Part shown: positions 31,801 through 43,938 of the stretch, piece by piece
How positions within the stretch are numbered: position 1 is the first letter of the stretch
Layout of the letters: every line of letters begins with the position of its first letter
Origin: Stemphylium vesicarium
Taxonomy: Eukaryota; Ascomycota; Dothideomycetes; Pleosporales; Pleosporaceae
Length of the DNA: 64,000 bases
Reading direction: 5' to 3'
NCBI GenBank assembly: GCA_004380135.1
Contig: QXCR01000078.1
Coordinates: 1 to 64,000, forward strand
The notes under the pieces: model-generated
The model's database searches: none
Told to the model about the DNA's origin: nothing
The model's input: the letters and a program-made list of their open reading frames with translations, nothing else
Program-made: the position numbers and the translations under genes

Positions 31801-33386
31801 CATAGCAGGGGTAGATGGCTGCGGGACGGCAGACGAGGGGCGCTCCGACATGTTAGACGGAGTGCGAGACATGCTCTGCGCCTGTGGCTGGTGACCGTAG
31901 GGAGCAACGCCGTAGGGAGAGGGCTGCATCTGTGGGGGGAAACCACGACCAGGGCTAGCAGGAACACCTGGGTAGTGGATGGACTGTTGCAGGCCGTAAC
32001 CCTGAGCCTGGGGGTAGAAGTTGTTGTACGGGTCGAGGCCTGGTTGGGGCATACCATACATTCCCTGTGTTGACGTTATGGTTAGAACAGGTTCGGTTTG
32101 TTGAGTTGAAGAAGAAAGGGAGGGGTTGTAGAGTTGAAGAAAGACGTTTGGCGTTGCTTGATAGGCCTCATAAGGAAGCTTTTCGTCATCCGCCAAAATT
32201 CGGTACTGAGGAGATAGACATGGAGCGACCCATGGTTCCGTCGAAATGACTGGACCCCGAGTCTTGGAGAAATAAAAATCGCTGAAAGTAGAAGAGGGTA
32301 TACGAACCTGTTGAGCATAGGGCTGTCCCTGGTAGTAGGGCATGCCCTGAGGGTTGGCGAACTGTTGCTGCGAGTGCATCGTAGCCGGCGTGATGGCAGG
32401 GCTGCGGTTCTGCGTGTAGGGAGAGCGCTGCGCCATTTGGCCTGGAGGTTGGAATGGAGGCGTCATGCCACGACCCATTTGCTGAGGCATGGAGCGATAT
32501 GGCTGTGGCGAATGATTTGCCATTTGTGGGTTGTAGTGTCCTTGTGGGTACCCACCGCGGCCTCGGTTAGGAGGGTAGCCTCTACCCATGTTCGCGTTGC
32601 TCATATCGCTGTGAGCTGACTGGGACGACTCGCGGCGCAGGTGCTGGGCTTGGGGCAGCGAGTGCGAGTTTGGTTGAGGAGGCATAGCGGGGCGGGCCTA
32701 TTTTTGGGTCAGCAAATGGAATTGAGCGTGATTGTGTTCGGGGCAGTGCGCCAACTCACGTTAGGCTCAGCGCCTTCACCGCCCTGGCCGCCGAAGACCA
32801 GGTTGGGGCGAGTGGGCAGACCGTCAGGCTTGGGACCGCCGGAAATGGGCGTGGGAATGGGCGAGGGTGAATGTGCGGGCGAGGCTACACGCGGGTTCTG
32901 CGCCTGGGGGTTCAGGTTTCCCTGTGCTACCGGCGAGGCGTGGGCGGGCGCTGGTGAGCCGGCGAGCGAGCCAAACTTGATGCCAGAGGGCGGGCCGCCT
33001 GCAGTCGCAACAGGTGGGGTCTGCTTGATCTGGACTGAGGACTTGCGCTCGTGGGTGTTGGCGTTGCCGTTGCCGTTGCCGTTGGGGCCACCGCTCACAA
33101 TGGTGGGCATGGTGGGAATGGCGGGCTTGATGGCGCTGTTGCCGTTCACCGGGGAGACAGACGAGCTCTTGCCATGCTGCGCATTCTGCGGTGCTCCCAC
33201 TGCCACGGGCGGGGCTGCGCTAGACACGATCGCGGGTTTGGTCGCGTTGGCGTAAGAGCTCCGGGCAGTGGGTTGCGCCGATCCAGCGGCCACGGTGGCG
33301 GACGATCCTGAGGCGGAGTTGTTCGCGGTCGTAGACGAGGAAGCGGCGATGGGCGGGGTTTGCGAGTTCGAGATGGGATTACTCAT
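28820..33386 (-). CDS. Translation initiation factor eIF4G
   Basis: Four exons (32760-33386, 32308-32697, 28973-32064, 28820-28922) give 1403 aa from the ATG at 33386. An in-frame ATG at 33446 would add 20. Order: a long Gln/Pro/Ser-rich N-terminus (poly(A)-binding-protein and RNA contacts), a Lys/Glu/Ala-rich charged, probably coiled-coil region, the eIF4E-binding motif YDKDFLLQF (Y-x4-L-phi), then the MIF4G HEAT domain beginning near MVQRKVKAALNKMTPDKF, and an RGG/Ser-rich tail. It scaffolds eIF4E, eIF4A and PABP on mRNA caps in the cytosol. The 243-nt intron 32065-32307 is a multiple of three and stop-free, so unspliced RNA would add 81 residues. Only a MIF4G and no MA3 domain is seen, as in fungal eIF4G. 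Confidence 0.93.
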
Positions 33387-36300
33387 GGACTCGGTGGTGG
33401 AGGGAGAGGTGAATGTGGATGTGCGGTCCGTCGGTGGGTTGCGCAATCGCTACCTGGGTGCGGTCGGATGACGTTTGGTCGCGGGAATCCCAGATTCGAG
33501 CGAGAGGAGGGGTCGGAGACGTCTCTGCGATATTAATGAGTTGCTGAGACAGCGACTCGGGCGAGGCAGAAAAGAGTGTCGTCCGCTGGGGCAAAGGGTA
33601 GAGGTCAACTCCTTTTGGCAAGGGCGTTGGAGGCTGTCCGAGCGCTTCAATGAAGAAGGAGTCTCGACAGGTTTCCGTGTCCGGGGGGGAAATGGACTTC
33701 GACGAATAAATTCGTGAAATCTGCAAGCAAGCGGCTCCTGTGAAGGTCACTGAGTCCGCTGCGTTTCGAGTTGCTAGATGTTCTCGCTATGGAGAGACGG
33801 GTGTGTAGAGGAACGGCGGTTGGGCTCTTTCGAAAATTGTTTGAGTGCCAGGCTAAGCCGCAACAAGGATGATGGCCTAGCCGAGCCCTGGAGGGTCAGC
33901 CCCAACACCTGGATTATCCACGCCGACTATCGTTTGCTTATTTTGAATCCTGCTTGCTCTCGAGTCACAGCATTATCATGGCAGCATTGAATTATTGGAC
34001 GTTGTTGAGGGTCCTTGGCTGGTGACCTGTGCAGTCGTGCCTGCCTTCCCTCGGACACTCCAGGCAGGAGCGAGCGAGCGAAGGGGGGTTGCGGTCCTCC
34101 CCCTCTGCCTCACCAAAATACACAAAGGACTAATCTCGTCGTCACATAAGCAGGACGTGACATGCCGTGCTGCACTTCGCCCCAATGGCTCTCGTTGGGG
34201 TTCCAACTAGCAAAAGGGCTTGGGCTTGGGCTATTGGCGGGGTGGAGACTGCTGCGACGACTCTGCGCGGGGCGGCGGTGGCGGCGGCGGCGACAGGAGG
34301 ATGCTTTGTTGTCGACAGGCAAACATCATGACTTTTCTGACAGGTCCCGCACAGCAAACGCATCCGTCTGCACTCGCAGCATCGAACCGGGGCGACGGGG
34401 ACTTGGTTCAAACTCTATGGCTCAGCCCTGTGCCCTCTGCTGATGCCTCGCCAGCGTCTGCTCAGGGAATACCCAGTCGCACATGGAGTGGCAGTGAACG
34501 AGCAGAATTAGGCAGCACCACGATTGTCGCGCAAATATACGGGCCTCACCAGCCGTGCAATCCCACGACAAATCACCCCGCTCGTGGAGATCGAAGAAAA
34601 ATGTCAACCCACTGACGTCTTTCCGCGCCCCCATGCACAATGACGGCGTGCTGTGAAAAGACTGACCATTCACGGCAGAGCTAACTCCGACTAACTCCGT
34701 TATCATGTGAGATTATCCTCTGTATCATCGCCACAATCGATAACACCCCTCAGACCACCCGGTGCCCTATCATCTCACCGTTATTTGTTCTAGAAGATGA
34801 GCGCAAAGGTGCGACTTGACTCGAGTCCCCAGCTATGAGTCTTAGTTCTGACGCATTCGCGGACTGTGCACTGTTGACTCGACGATGCATTGCTGCTTGT
34901 GGCGCTGATGCCTTGGGAATACGAGGCCACAGCAGCAGCGGGCACATGGTAGGTTTTCTGCGATATCTTCGAGCTACTCACAATCGATTCGACATTATGG
35001 TTCCCAGGGCGCATGTATTGTCTGCAGCTCTGAGTTATATTTCCATCTGGACGGTCAGCTTTACGACTACATACCTGCGTGTGCGATGTGGAATGACTGT
35101 AGCGGTCGACATGATTACGCCTGCATTCTTAAACATATAGTCATCTTGAACACAGCATGACCAGTCATCATTCAGCCTGCGCAGCCTATCAAGGGCCGAC
35201 TTGTCCCCTTCTTCGGTCCGCCCATTCACCCTCCTTTTCATCCGTCACAAGCCTCATCCTACACCCAGAAACCTTCGGAAGCGTCCCCTGGCTCATTGAA
35301 ATAAAGGTACGTGCCACAGCAATGCGGCGGGCTAGCCCAGAAGCCGACAGTAGGTGCCAGAATCCTGTCATGCAACTTGCCATGTAGTGCCATTGGCTGC
35401 ACCCGGCCTACGGGTTTTGCATGCGCGCCGGCAACACAGCAGAAGCAACGTCGTGGCAACAACGACATCTGAACACGACGGATCCTGAAACCCTGCTTGC
35501 GGGTAGGATGCAGCGAGCCGTAATGTCAGGTACGGAAGCATGCCAGAAGGCGTTTGGAGGAGCGCGACGTAGTGTGACCTTTATACTTGCCATATGCCTC
35601 ACACCTGGGGCTTCTCTTACGTCCACGCGCCTTCGATCCGATTGCTGTGCATGCACCTCACATCCGAGGTCTGCTGTGTTGCGACAAGACGAGGATGACC
35701 ATACTTGCGCTGGCGTTCCTCACCTGCTCGCCCATCGGCTTTTCCATCAATCGCATCCTGTCCCCACCACGTTGTTCGGATGCTCCGGATTATCCGCCTC
35801 GTTGTTCCGTCCGTCATGATTCTGGAGAGGTGTGGGGGAGATTAGACCTGGAGAAATGGGGAAATTCGACTGTCACAGAGTCGGCAGGGCGGCTTATTTT
35901 CTCTCTAAAGGAAGGTTTGGCCCTCGGCGGCGGCTTCAAGGGAAAAATCCCACCTCTCATGATCAGCCACACGCCCGTTGCCTCGGCGAGGTGCTGCTGC
36001 TCGCTGCTCTTGTGCAAGTAAAGCCGGCGGCTGTGGCAGAGGGTCCCTCCCTCCTGACGGACCCTCCCAAGCCTGCATCTTGGGGCGAAGCCCAGCTTTT
36101 AAAACCGTGAGCCAGCTTCCGCATCTCGTATCTTGCTCCGACGCCCAAATGCACGAGGAGGCGAGTCAGAAGATTCTGGTGTCGATGGCGCAAGCCTGCC
36201 GTCGTCCGATCGCTGGTGGCCTCGTATCCTTCCATGATCGCCCTGCGCCGTAACAGCGCAGGTGCATAACGGCTGAGGAACCACCCTCGGGCACTAACAG

Positions 36301-39300
36301 CGCCTCGCAATCCTTTGGCGCTGGTAGTGAGACGGACAGGCCAGAGCCAAAACTGACCTCGCAGGAACCTGCCCCGGGCTGCGTGCCTTTGCTTGCTTTT
36401 GCTGCGACAAGTACCGGCGGTAAGTGCAGATAAGGGAAGCGTCGTGTTGGAGTGTGTGTGGAGATGGGCAATGCAGGCGGGAGATGAGATTTGGCAAAGG
36501 TCGTGCTCGTGCTCCTCCCTTCCCGTCTTTGCTGGTCTGCATCATCCCGTCCCGCCCTTTGCTTGTTCTGGCGTACATCGTCATGCTTTGGCTCCAGAGG
36601 CGGCGCGAAAGCAAGCCCTGACGGTGCGACGCCAGTGACTGCCGAACCTGACTACACCCAAACGTTGTCCGCAAAAAGCATGAATGCCCAATGGCTCACA
36701 TCGGCCATGCGCGTCAGCCATTTTCCAATACCTCGATGCATCTCGCTTCTCGGCCGACAGCTGACTGGGTGTAGGTGTTTTTACATCATGCCAGCGCTAC
36801 CAAAACTCGCCCTATCCCTGCTGACATGTGAAGCGAGCCTGCTGGCAACCTTGGAATCGTCCCTCAACACGTGATGATGTGTCTCCTCCCGAGGTCCGCT
36901 CCACCAATCCAAGCAATTCACTCCGCGCCAAAACAGGAAAGCGACCCTGAACCTTGCCGGCCAATCGCGCAGGCGGAACTCAGGACCGGCTACAACCTCG
37001 TCATTTCGCAGGGCTGACCCTCCATATGCCCCCCAGAATCCCAGTGTTGACCCTATACCATATCTCATCTTACTCCACGATCCTTCTCGGCTCTTGAAGA
37101 GTCCAATGGCGGGTGTGGTGGTGGCATAAGCTTCGAGACGTACTCCGCATGTTACGGTGGGTAAAAGTTCCTGTCGAACCAGCGGGTATTCAGCCGGGAT
37201 GACTAGCAGCCGGATGTTACTGGCAGGGCCCCTTACTCATCTTCAGGCACGTCGTTCCGAATTCCTTCGACTATGATGGCGCACCCACACAGCCCACCGT
37301 TGACCTCACACGGACAATAAATCTGGTAGCGCCCTTGCCCAAGTCCCGGTAAGCTTTCCAACGGACAAGGCCAGAAGAAAATACGAGGCCGTTCGTGAGG
37401 AAAAAAAGAAGGACTACCCGGAGGGGCATGTGGCGGACGTGCACCGTACGCAAAAGCAGCGATAGGTTGCACTAGCCAACGCTCGTGCTGCTGCACATGA
37501 TGCGCTCCGCAGGAGGTGAACGGTAGCCGTGGAGGGTTCTGTCGGAATGGCGTACCGCGTCGCGACGGCCTTTACCCCAAGCATGACCCACGGTGACTTC
37601 AGCGGTAGCATTCGGTGTGGACCGTCCTGAGTCGTGGGTCCGACAACTGGAACCTTCCTTCTTTTCGTGCTCTGGAGTAACATGGCCCGGCCCCTTGTCG
37701 ATATGTGTCCGAGGCTAACAAGCTTTAACTCTCAATGACAAGCTGCTAGAAACGTCCCTAGACAACGCCTATCACACCGCCACCAAAGGAAGGCCCTGCA
37801 CGGCGAGCCTCATCGCACAGCTCACGGCCAGTAGGTCGATCCTCCAAGATCACACGCACCTGTACACTTCCCGTACCCAGAACCTACTGCAGCTCATCCC
37901 TCGCCCATTCACATTGGCTTTTTCCACTCCCGCAAGAACCATGTACCATGCCATCTCACTCTATTTCCACACCCGCGACGACCTTCTCGAACGACAACCG
38001 CTTGGAAGAAGAGGCGTTGTTCCAATCACCCAATTCGCCCGCCTAATCCACCACCCCTAGCCAATGCCCAGCCTATATTAAGCCTAAGATCTCTTCTTCC
38101 TCTGCCCGTTCCTTCTACTTGCTTGTGGGTCCAGAACGATAGAACCCCGCGGCTAGTCATTTCAATCTAAAAGAAAATGATGCCGGCCGCAGCCATGTAA
38201 TAACTCTAATTTAGTTAAGATCCACACCTAGCATGCTGTTCTTCGCGAAAATGCACAACACCTCCAGCTCACAGAGGGACGGGCCAGCCAGCCAGCCAGG
38301 GCGTGCCCAGAGACAAAATACGCCAACCGATGTAAGAGATTCATCTCGGAAGGACCAGTGTCACGCAGCTGCTTCCCTCTGCCTTGGTCTTCCCACCCCT
38401 GATGACTTGTCCTGCGCCCCCCATCTTCCACATTCATGGACGCCTGCATGTCCGTTGCTGATGTGGTTGTCGTAATACCGTCCAGTCCCGTTCTCTCCTG
38501 CAGCAGCCGGGTACCGAACCTATCAAAGCCCCAAATTGAAACCATCATGCCACCCCCCCTCCAGAATCCTTTTCCCCGCAAAATGCAAAGCGATCTTGCA
38601 AAGTAACGTACGATGGGCGGGCAAAGCGGAGCGCCGTACATAACCGCATGAGTCGAGGGGAAGAAAAGAAAACAGACAGGGTAAAACTGCTGCTGCTGCT
38701 ACTGCAAGGACCGCATGTACCTACTATACAGCTTGCATGCAACCTTCTCCGGTTTTTTTCTTCGCCTCTCTCTGTTTCTCCACGTTTTTCTACCGGCGCT
38801 GTTGTGTACACGGGACCATGGCATGGCAATCCCCACAATCTATTCCAGTGGCGGCTATTGAATACCTTTGCCGCCACTTCGAGCACCAGAACCCGGTCAG
38901 ACCATGTATACCAAAGCGAGGATGAATGTGGAGAGCCGTTGCACAATGGCCAGCTATATTGATAGTTTGTACAGAAATCTTGAAACCCATTTAGCCAAGT
39001 ACCTAGCGGGGGTTTCTAGACCAAATCTTAATTCTCTTTCTCTCGTCTTTTTTGCTGCTGTTCCGTTGCTTGACCCCTTGTCCCTGTAGATAATCGCATT
39101 CTATGCGTTGACGTCGACCACTGCACAACCTTTGCACCCCACCCTAACCAAGTAGCGCGACTCCTCGTCCTGGTCAGGGCGAAGTCAGTCCATGGCGAAG
39201 CCAATCCATGTGCGACCAGAGAAGAAGAAGAACCGCCATCATCCATGCAAGCTACATGCATGAACATGCACTTACATCTCCATCCACTTTCCTTTCCTAC

Positions 39301-39483
39301 TCGACCTAGCTCGCTCGACTCGGCCCACACACACCTACACATTCATCCCTACACATCCACACACATCCCTACCACCCCATATGCAGCCCTCCGGTTCCTG
39401 AGCCTCAGGAGCCGAAATTAAATTTCTTGCAATCTGGCAGCTCAGTTTAGCACAGCGCATGCCGTGCTGAAGTCTGGGGTAAA

Positions 39484-39485
<2 letters not shown>

Positions 39486-39541
<56 letters not shown>
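39486..39541. repeat. Compound (GT)n(GA)n microsatellite
   Basis: About 14 GT units (39486-39514) run directly into about 13 GA units. Likely length-polymorphic. Confidence 0.9.
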
Positions 39542-39544
<3 letters not shown>

Positions 39545-40061
39545 TGTGGGGAAAGGGGAATTCGAACCACACACACACGCAGAGGCACACAGGCACACGC
39601 GGAGGAAAAGGCCAGTAGCCAGCAGCCAGCAGCCAGACTCTGTTCGCCCTCCATGTCCCTCCATTCTAGCTTCCTTCCCTGTTTGCCGCCCGCCCGCGTG
39701 CTCGCCCTCCGCAGCCGGCTCATCGTGACCTCTGTGCTGCATCACGACTCTTGACTCATTCTACCTGTCCGCCCTGCCTTGCCCATTTAGTGAAGTAAAT
39801 GTACGTCTTACGGCCGTTCACCGTACATTGTGGTTCTACCTGCAGCGCAGTCAATTTACGTACGCGGCGATCGTGCAACGCGCGTGGTCACGCGTGGTCA
39901 TGAGGCGAAGGATCGTCACTTTTCCACTGTTCTTCCAAGACATTAGGCAGGCACATCTACGCAGGGCAGCGCGAACGGTGAGGAGCGGCGAGGAACGGTA
40001 GGGAACGACGTAGAAGGCTTCTGGAAAAGAACGGTGAGGAATAATGCGGGGGAGTGTTAGG

Positions 40062-40064
<3 letters not shown>

Positions 40065-40107
<43 letters not shown>
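40065..40107. repeat. (TG)n microsatellite
   Basis: About 21 uninterrupted TG units. Likely polymorphic. Confidence 0.9.
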
Positions 40108-40111
<4 letters not shown>

Positions 40112-42200
40112 GTCGTGCATGGGGCGGATAGAAAGATAGTGTGCTTGGTGTGTGTATGTGGTGGAGCCGAGTACGCGTAGACGTTGTACGTAGGTGCTTT
40201 GTTTGTATTTGGATGTCATGGAATTGTGAGATGGTGTTTTTTCGCCACTGTTACTTGGATACACGGGTTCAGGCACTGATCTCTGTCCATTCTCTGTATG
40301 TGTATGCGTATGCGTAGGCGAATGTGTGTGGTGTGCAGGTTCATCACCCGCTGCCTAACGAAACTGACCAACTATCCGACTAATCTCAATCTACACAATT
40401 CACGGCGCTGAGTACTGAGCGCGGAAACAGTAATTCACATACGTGCCTTTCCCGACTCATCCCCTTCCCCTTCCTCTGTCCACCGGCGTTGCCCTCATCA
40501 AGTCTCAGCCGCCAAGCCCCCGTCCTCCTTCCTTCCTTCCTTCCTCCGTCCGCTCGGATTCTCGGAACAAGTCGAGCGCGAAGACCGCCCATGTACCAGA
40601 GATAGTGCTCGTCACCGTGACATGGCGTATAGCACCGTTTCGTTGCGTCTCGGCGATCTAGAAACACATGACATGAGTCTCCACTGTGATGTGAAGCAGA
40701 AAAACACCCCAGCTAGCTCGTTGATGCACACTTCATCCGCATGGCTGATTCCGTTCGTGGCGGACGGAAGTATCCTTCCCCTGTCCCAGTGTCCACAGTC
40801 TCAATCTATCAATACTTGCAGACCGAGAAGACCATTGTGGTATACGGAACATGCCTGAATAGAATCTCAAGAGCTTGACTCGCAAATCCGCCGTCTCTGC
40901 GATCTTGACTACCTTACCAACCTACCAATCTACCTACCCAGGTACTCTCCGATGTCGCGCCATCAATGCTGCAGCGTAAACACACTACCTAAACCCATCA
41001 CCAAATTATTCTAGTTCCTGCTTAGTTCCCACCATACTCACGCTCTATCCTTTATACCCAAGCGAACCATGACTACCCAGCTAGTCAGAATCGACGGCGG
41101 GATGGGCGATGCGCAACACGCTTCTTGGCGATACTGCTGTCTACCACTGTAGCCGCCGCCACCACTCCTAGCACCATTCCAAGGTTAGCACTCATTAGCA
41201 CCACTACCAATACGAACACCGGCGTGGTCAGGTCTAGTCAAAACCACTATACCTCGGTGTCTCACATCGGCATTTCGGGCTAAATCGGTGAGAAAAAAAA
41301 GGTTACCAGCATGCTTGAGCCCCTAGGTGGTTAAGGGGAATAGTGTCAGGCACATGCATGCGCCCGAAGACCGAAGACAAACAAAAGGCCCACTATTTCC
41401 ATACATGGTGCATTGGCTTGAGCGTGTTAAGCCGCTATGCTATGCGAGGCTACTGCTACGTTGAAGTTTGGCACCTTCGGACGGATGAAATGTGGGGTAA
41501 GAAAGATGAAAATGCCAAGCGTGAGTTTTGCGGTAAACTTGTTTTGGGGCATGATCGGCTATTGTAAGGGTATCATGTGAGCTGGGGTTTTCGCGCCCGA
41601 CGCTGCATCTTGGGGAAATGATTTTCGGATGCGCTCGGAAGGCGCCTGGGCTGCGCTGGATACACCTGGACACACGCTGTATGTGAAGGAGTGATACACG
41701 TTCTTTTTTTGCAGGTATGGAAGCGAGAGAAGGCAAATAGGTCCAAAGTATGTTGTGTGGTTTTGCTAAGATATACATAGAATGCGTGCGGGGGTGGTTT
41801 TTTACTGTACCAATGTTTTTGTTGGTAAGAGAAACTCGACCTTTGTGAACGATAACAACAACAGCAAAAAAGTATGTCAAGAAACAAAAAAGAAGAGGAT
41901 ACAAAATCGCCTGCTTCGCCCGCTGTCGTGATAGAGATGTGATGATGAAACAGCCACCATACCAAGAAAATTCGTGAATAAAAGGCGAGACTGGTATCGC
42001 AGAAGAAGGAGACACTGCTACAGAGAGAAAGCCTCGTTTCGTCGCTGTTCGTCAAATCCAGTCGAAAAGATATACATCCCGTACCCATCCATTTTCCCCT
42101 TTGGTAAGAACATGCTCGCTAGGTGGTGGTGTGTACACGCATATAAACGCCAGATGGGAAGAAGAAAACCAAATACAAACAAATCTCATCGCTGGTCGGC

Positions 42201-43938
42201 TCAGTACTGGTCGTGGTGGTCGTCGCTGTGCTGGCTGGCGTTCTCCATGACTTCTCCGAGAACAGAGCCGACGGCAGAATACGAGTCATTGTGCGCAGAG
42301 TCGTTGCGCATGTAGGAATTGGGGAACGATGACAGATGGTGGGGCGCACTCATTTGAGGCATGGCGTAGCTCTGAGGTGTGCCGAGCGGTGAGCCAGAGA
42401 AGGAGGGGAAGTGCGAAGTCTGGGGCGTTGAGCTGTTGCGCTGCGGTGTGTAGTTGCTCAGCTCGATGCGACGGGGAACGCCGTTGGAAAAGGACCGCAG
42501 TCTGTTGCCGTTTGACGAGCCAAACCCTGGTACTTGTGTGTCTATGGATGTTAGGTAAAGTGGCGACTTTGATCTGGGGGTAACTTACAAGAATAGCCGA
42601 TGCCATAAGGCATCATCGAGCTGGAGTACCGTGAACTGTCATGGTGGCTGTGCGAGTCGGAGGTGACACTGTGGTCGTTGACACCAGTGTAGCTCATGCT
42701 GGTCCTCAGGGGCGACTGCAAGGACTCTGCGCGAGTTCTTGAAATGCGGTCGGCGTGGAGTGAGAGGCGAGGTATGCTGTGGTTCGCTGCGTATGCAGGA
42801 GGATTGCTGACAGGCATGGAGAAGGGATTTGATGTTCTAGGGCTAGTGTCGAGGGGAGCTGAATGGAAACCAAAGGGTGATCCTTCGTGAGCCGACACCG
42901 GTGAGATGGTGTCTGTTGCTGATTGCGGTGGCGTGAAAGAGAACCCGCCAAAAGCAGGGCTGATGCCCGTGGGAGACATGTGCGAATCAAGCGGACGCCT
43001 GAAGGTGTCTATGCTCAGTGGTCGCATCATGTTGCCCTCTGCGTAGCTTGGGTTAAAGGAGCCGGGCGAGGCAAGCGGTGTGCCAAGTCCGTGGGAGTTC
43101 CCAAAGGGAGCGTGCAGGGCGGAAGCCATGTCGAAGTCGTCTGGTAGCGCGCGGGACCTCATCATGCGCTCGCGGTCGTCGCTTGTCAAGCGCTTGAGCT
43201 TGGCTCGCCTGCGACTGCGTTAGATTCATCCTCTCTTTCAAAGGACTGCGATGCTGCTTACCTGTTCTGGAACCAAACTTGGACTTGACGAGGGCTGAGA
43301 CCGGGAATCTCCCGGGCTAACCGCTCCCTGTGAGCGGCATCTGGGTGTGCTTGACGGGCAAACTCGCTCATCAGAAAGCGAGTCTGGTTATGCGTAAGCC
43401 TGAACCTCTTCATCTTTCGCTTCGCTGCTCGGATCTCTGCAGCGGACATTGGCGGCCTGTCCTCGCTTTTGATATCGTCGTCACCACAGTCATCCTTCTC
43501 GTCGAGGATGAGATCGTCTTCTTGGTCGTCCTGGTCCTCAATCTTTTCCATGTGGGCGCCATCATGTGTTGAAGGGGGAGTAAGTCGGGAGATTGGGCTG
43601 GTTGGAGCAGAGCCACCAAAAGTCAGGTTTGGCACATCGTGCTGCTCAATCTCGTCAAGACCTGAAGGCGTAGTGCTGCCACTGTGGAGATGGCTCTTGC
43701 TGTCGAGCAGATAGGGGAAGCTCTTGTGCGATCGCATTGATGGTCGCTTCAGATCGAAGTTGTGACCAGCGACTTCGGCCTGGAGCATGGCCATGTCGCT
43801 ATCCGAATGTGGTGGAGTGTGCTCCAGTGTTCTGATGTCTGATGGTTGCCACTCGTTGTCTGCTGTGGTCGTGCTATACACAGACAAGCGCGGCGAGCTA
43901 GGCGGAGACAAAGGAATGAGGAAGCTTCCGTCAACCAT
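42201..43938 (-). CDS. Homeobox transcription factor
   Basis: Three exons (43262-43938, 42589-43208, 42201-42541; introns 43209-43261 and 42542-42588) give 545 aa from the ATG at 43938. A homeodomain lies at about residues 165-232: KRKMKRFRLTHNQTRFL, then the recognition helix QVQVWFQNRRAKLKR, split by the first intron inside the NR-R codon. An acidic stretch (EDQDDQEDDLILDEKDDC) precedes it. The long C-terminus is Ser/Pro-rich and disordered. It resembles the fungal Hox-type developmental regulators of conidiation and fruiting. The frame stays open upstream of the chosen ATG to a possible splice acceptor, so a longer N-terminus is possible. It is flanked by large gene-poor regions on both sides. 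Confidence 0.92.

Larger units (their letters stand above)
33447..42200. other. Long gene-poor region upstream of eIF4G
   Basis: About 8.7 kb in which I find no frame with protein-like composition, domain or plausible splicing. Open frames present are short and overlap on both strands. It includes a CT/GC-rich eIF4G 5' leader and promoter, the 39.5 and 40.1 kb microsatellites, and (at 41.4-42.2 kb) a stretch that should be the 3' UTR of the homeobox gene. It may hold non-coding RNAs or long regulatory regions. Confidence 0.55.

Noticed and set aside
39486..40107. CRISPR-like or tandem array
   Set aside because: Only simple dinucleotide repeats without spacers, in a eukaryotic sequence.
41440..42088. 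Overlapping minus-strand ORFs of 170-190 codons downstream of the homeobox gene
   Set aside because: No true ATG at the start of the longest one, no domain, and the position fits the 3' UTR of the homeobox gene.
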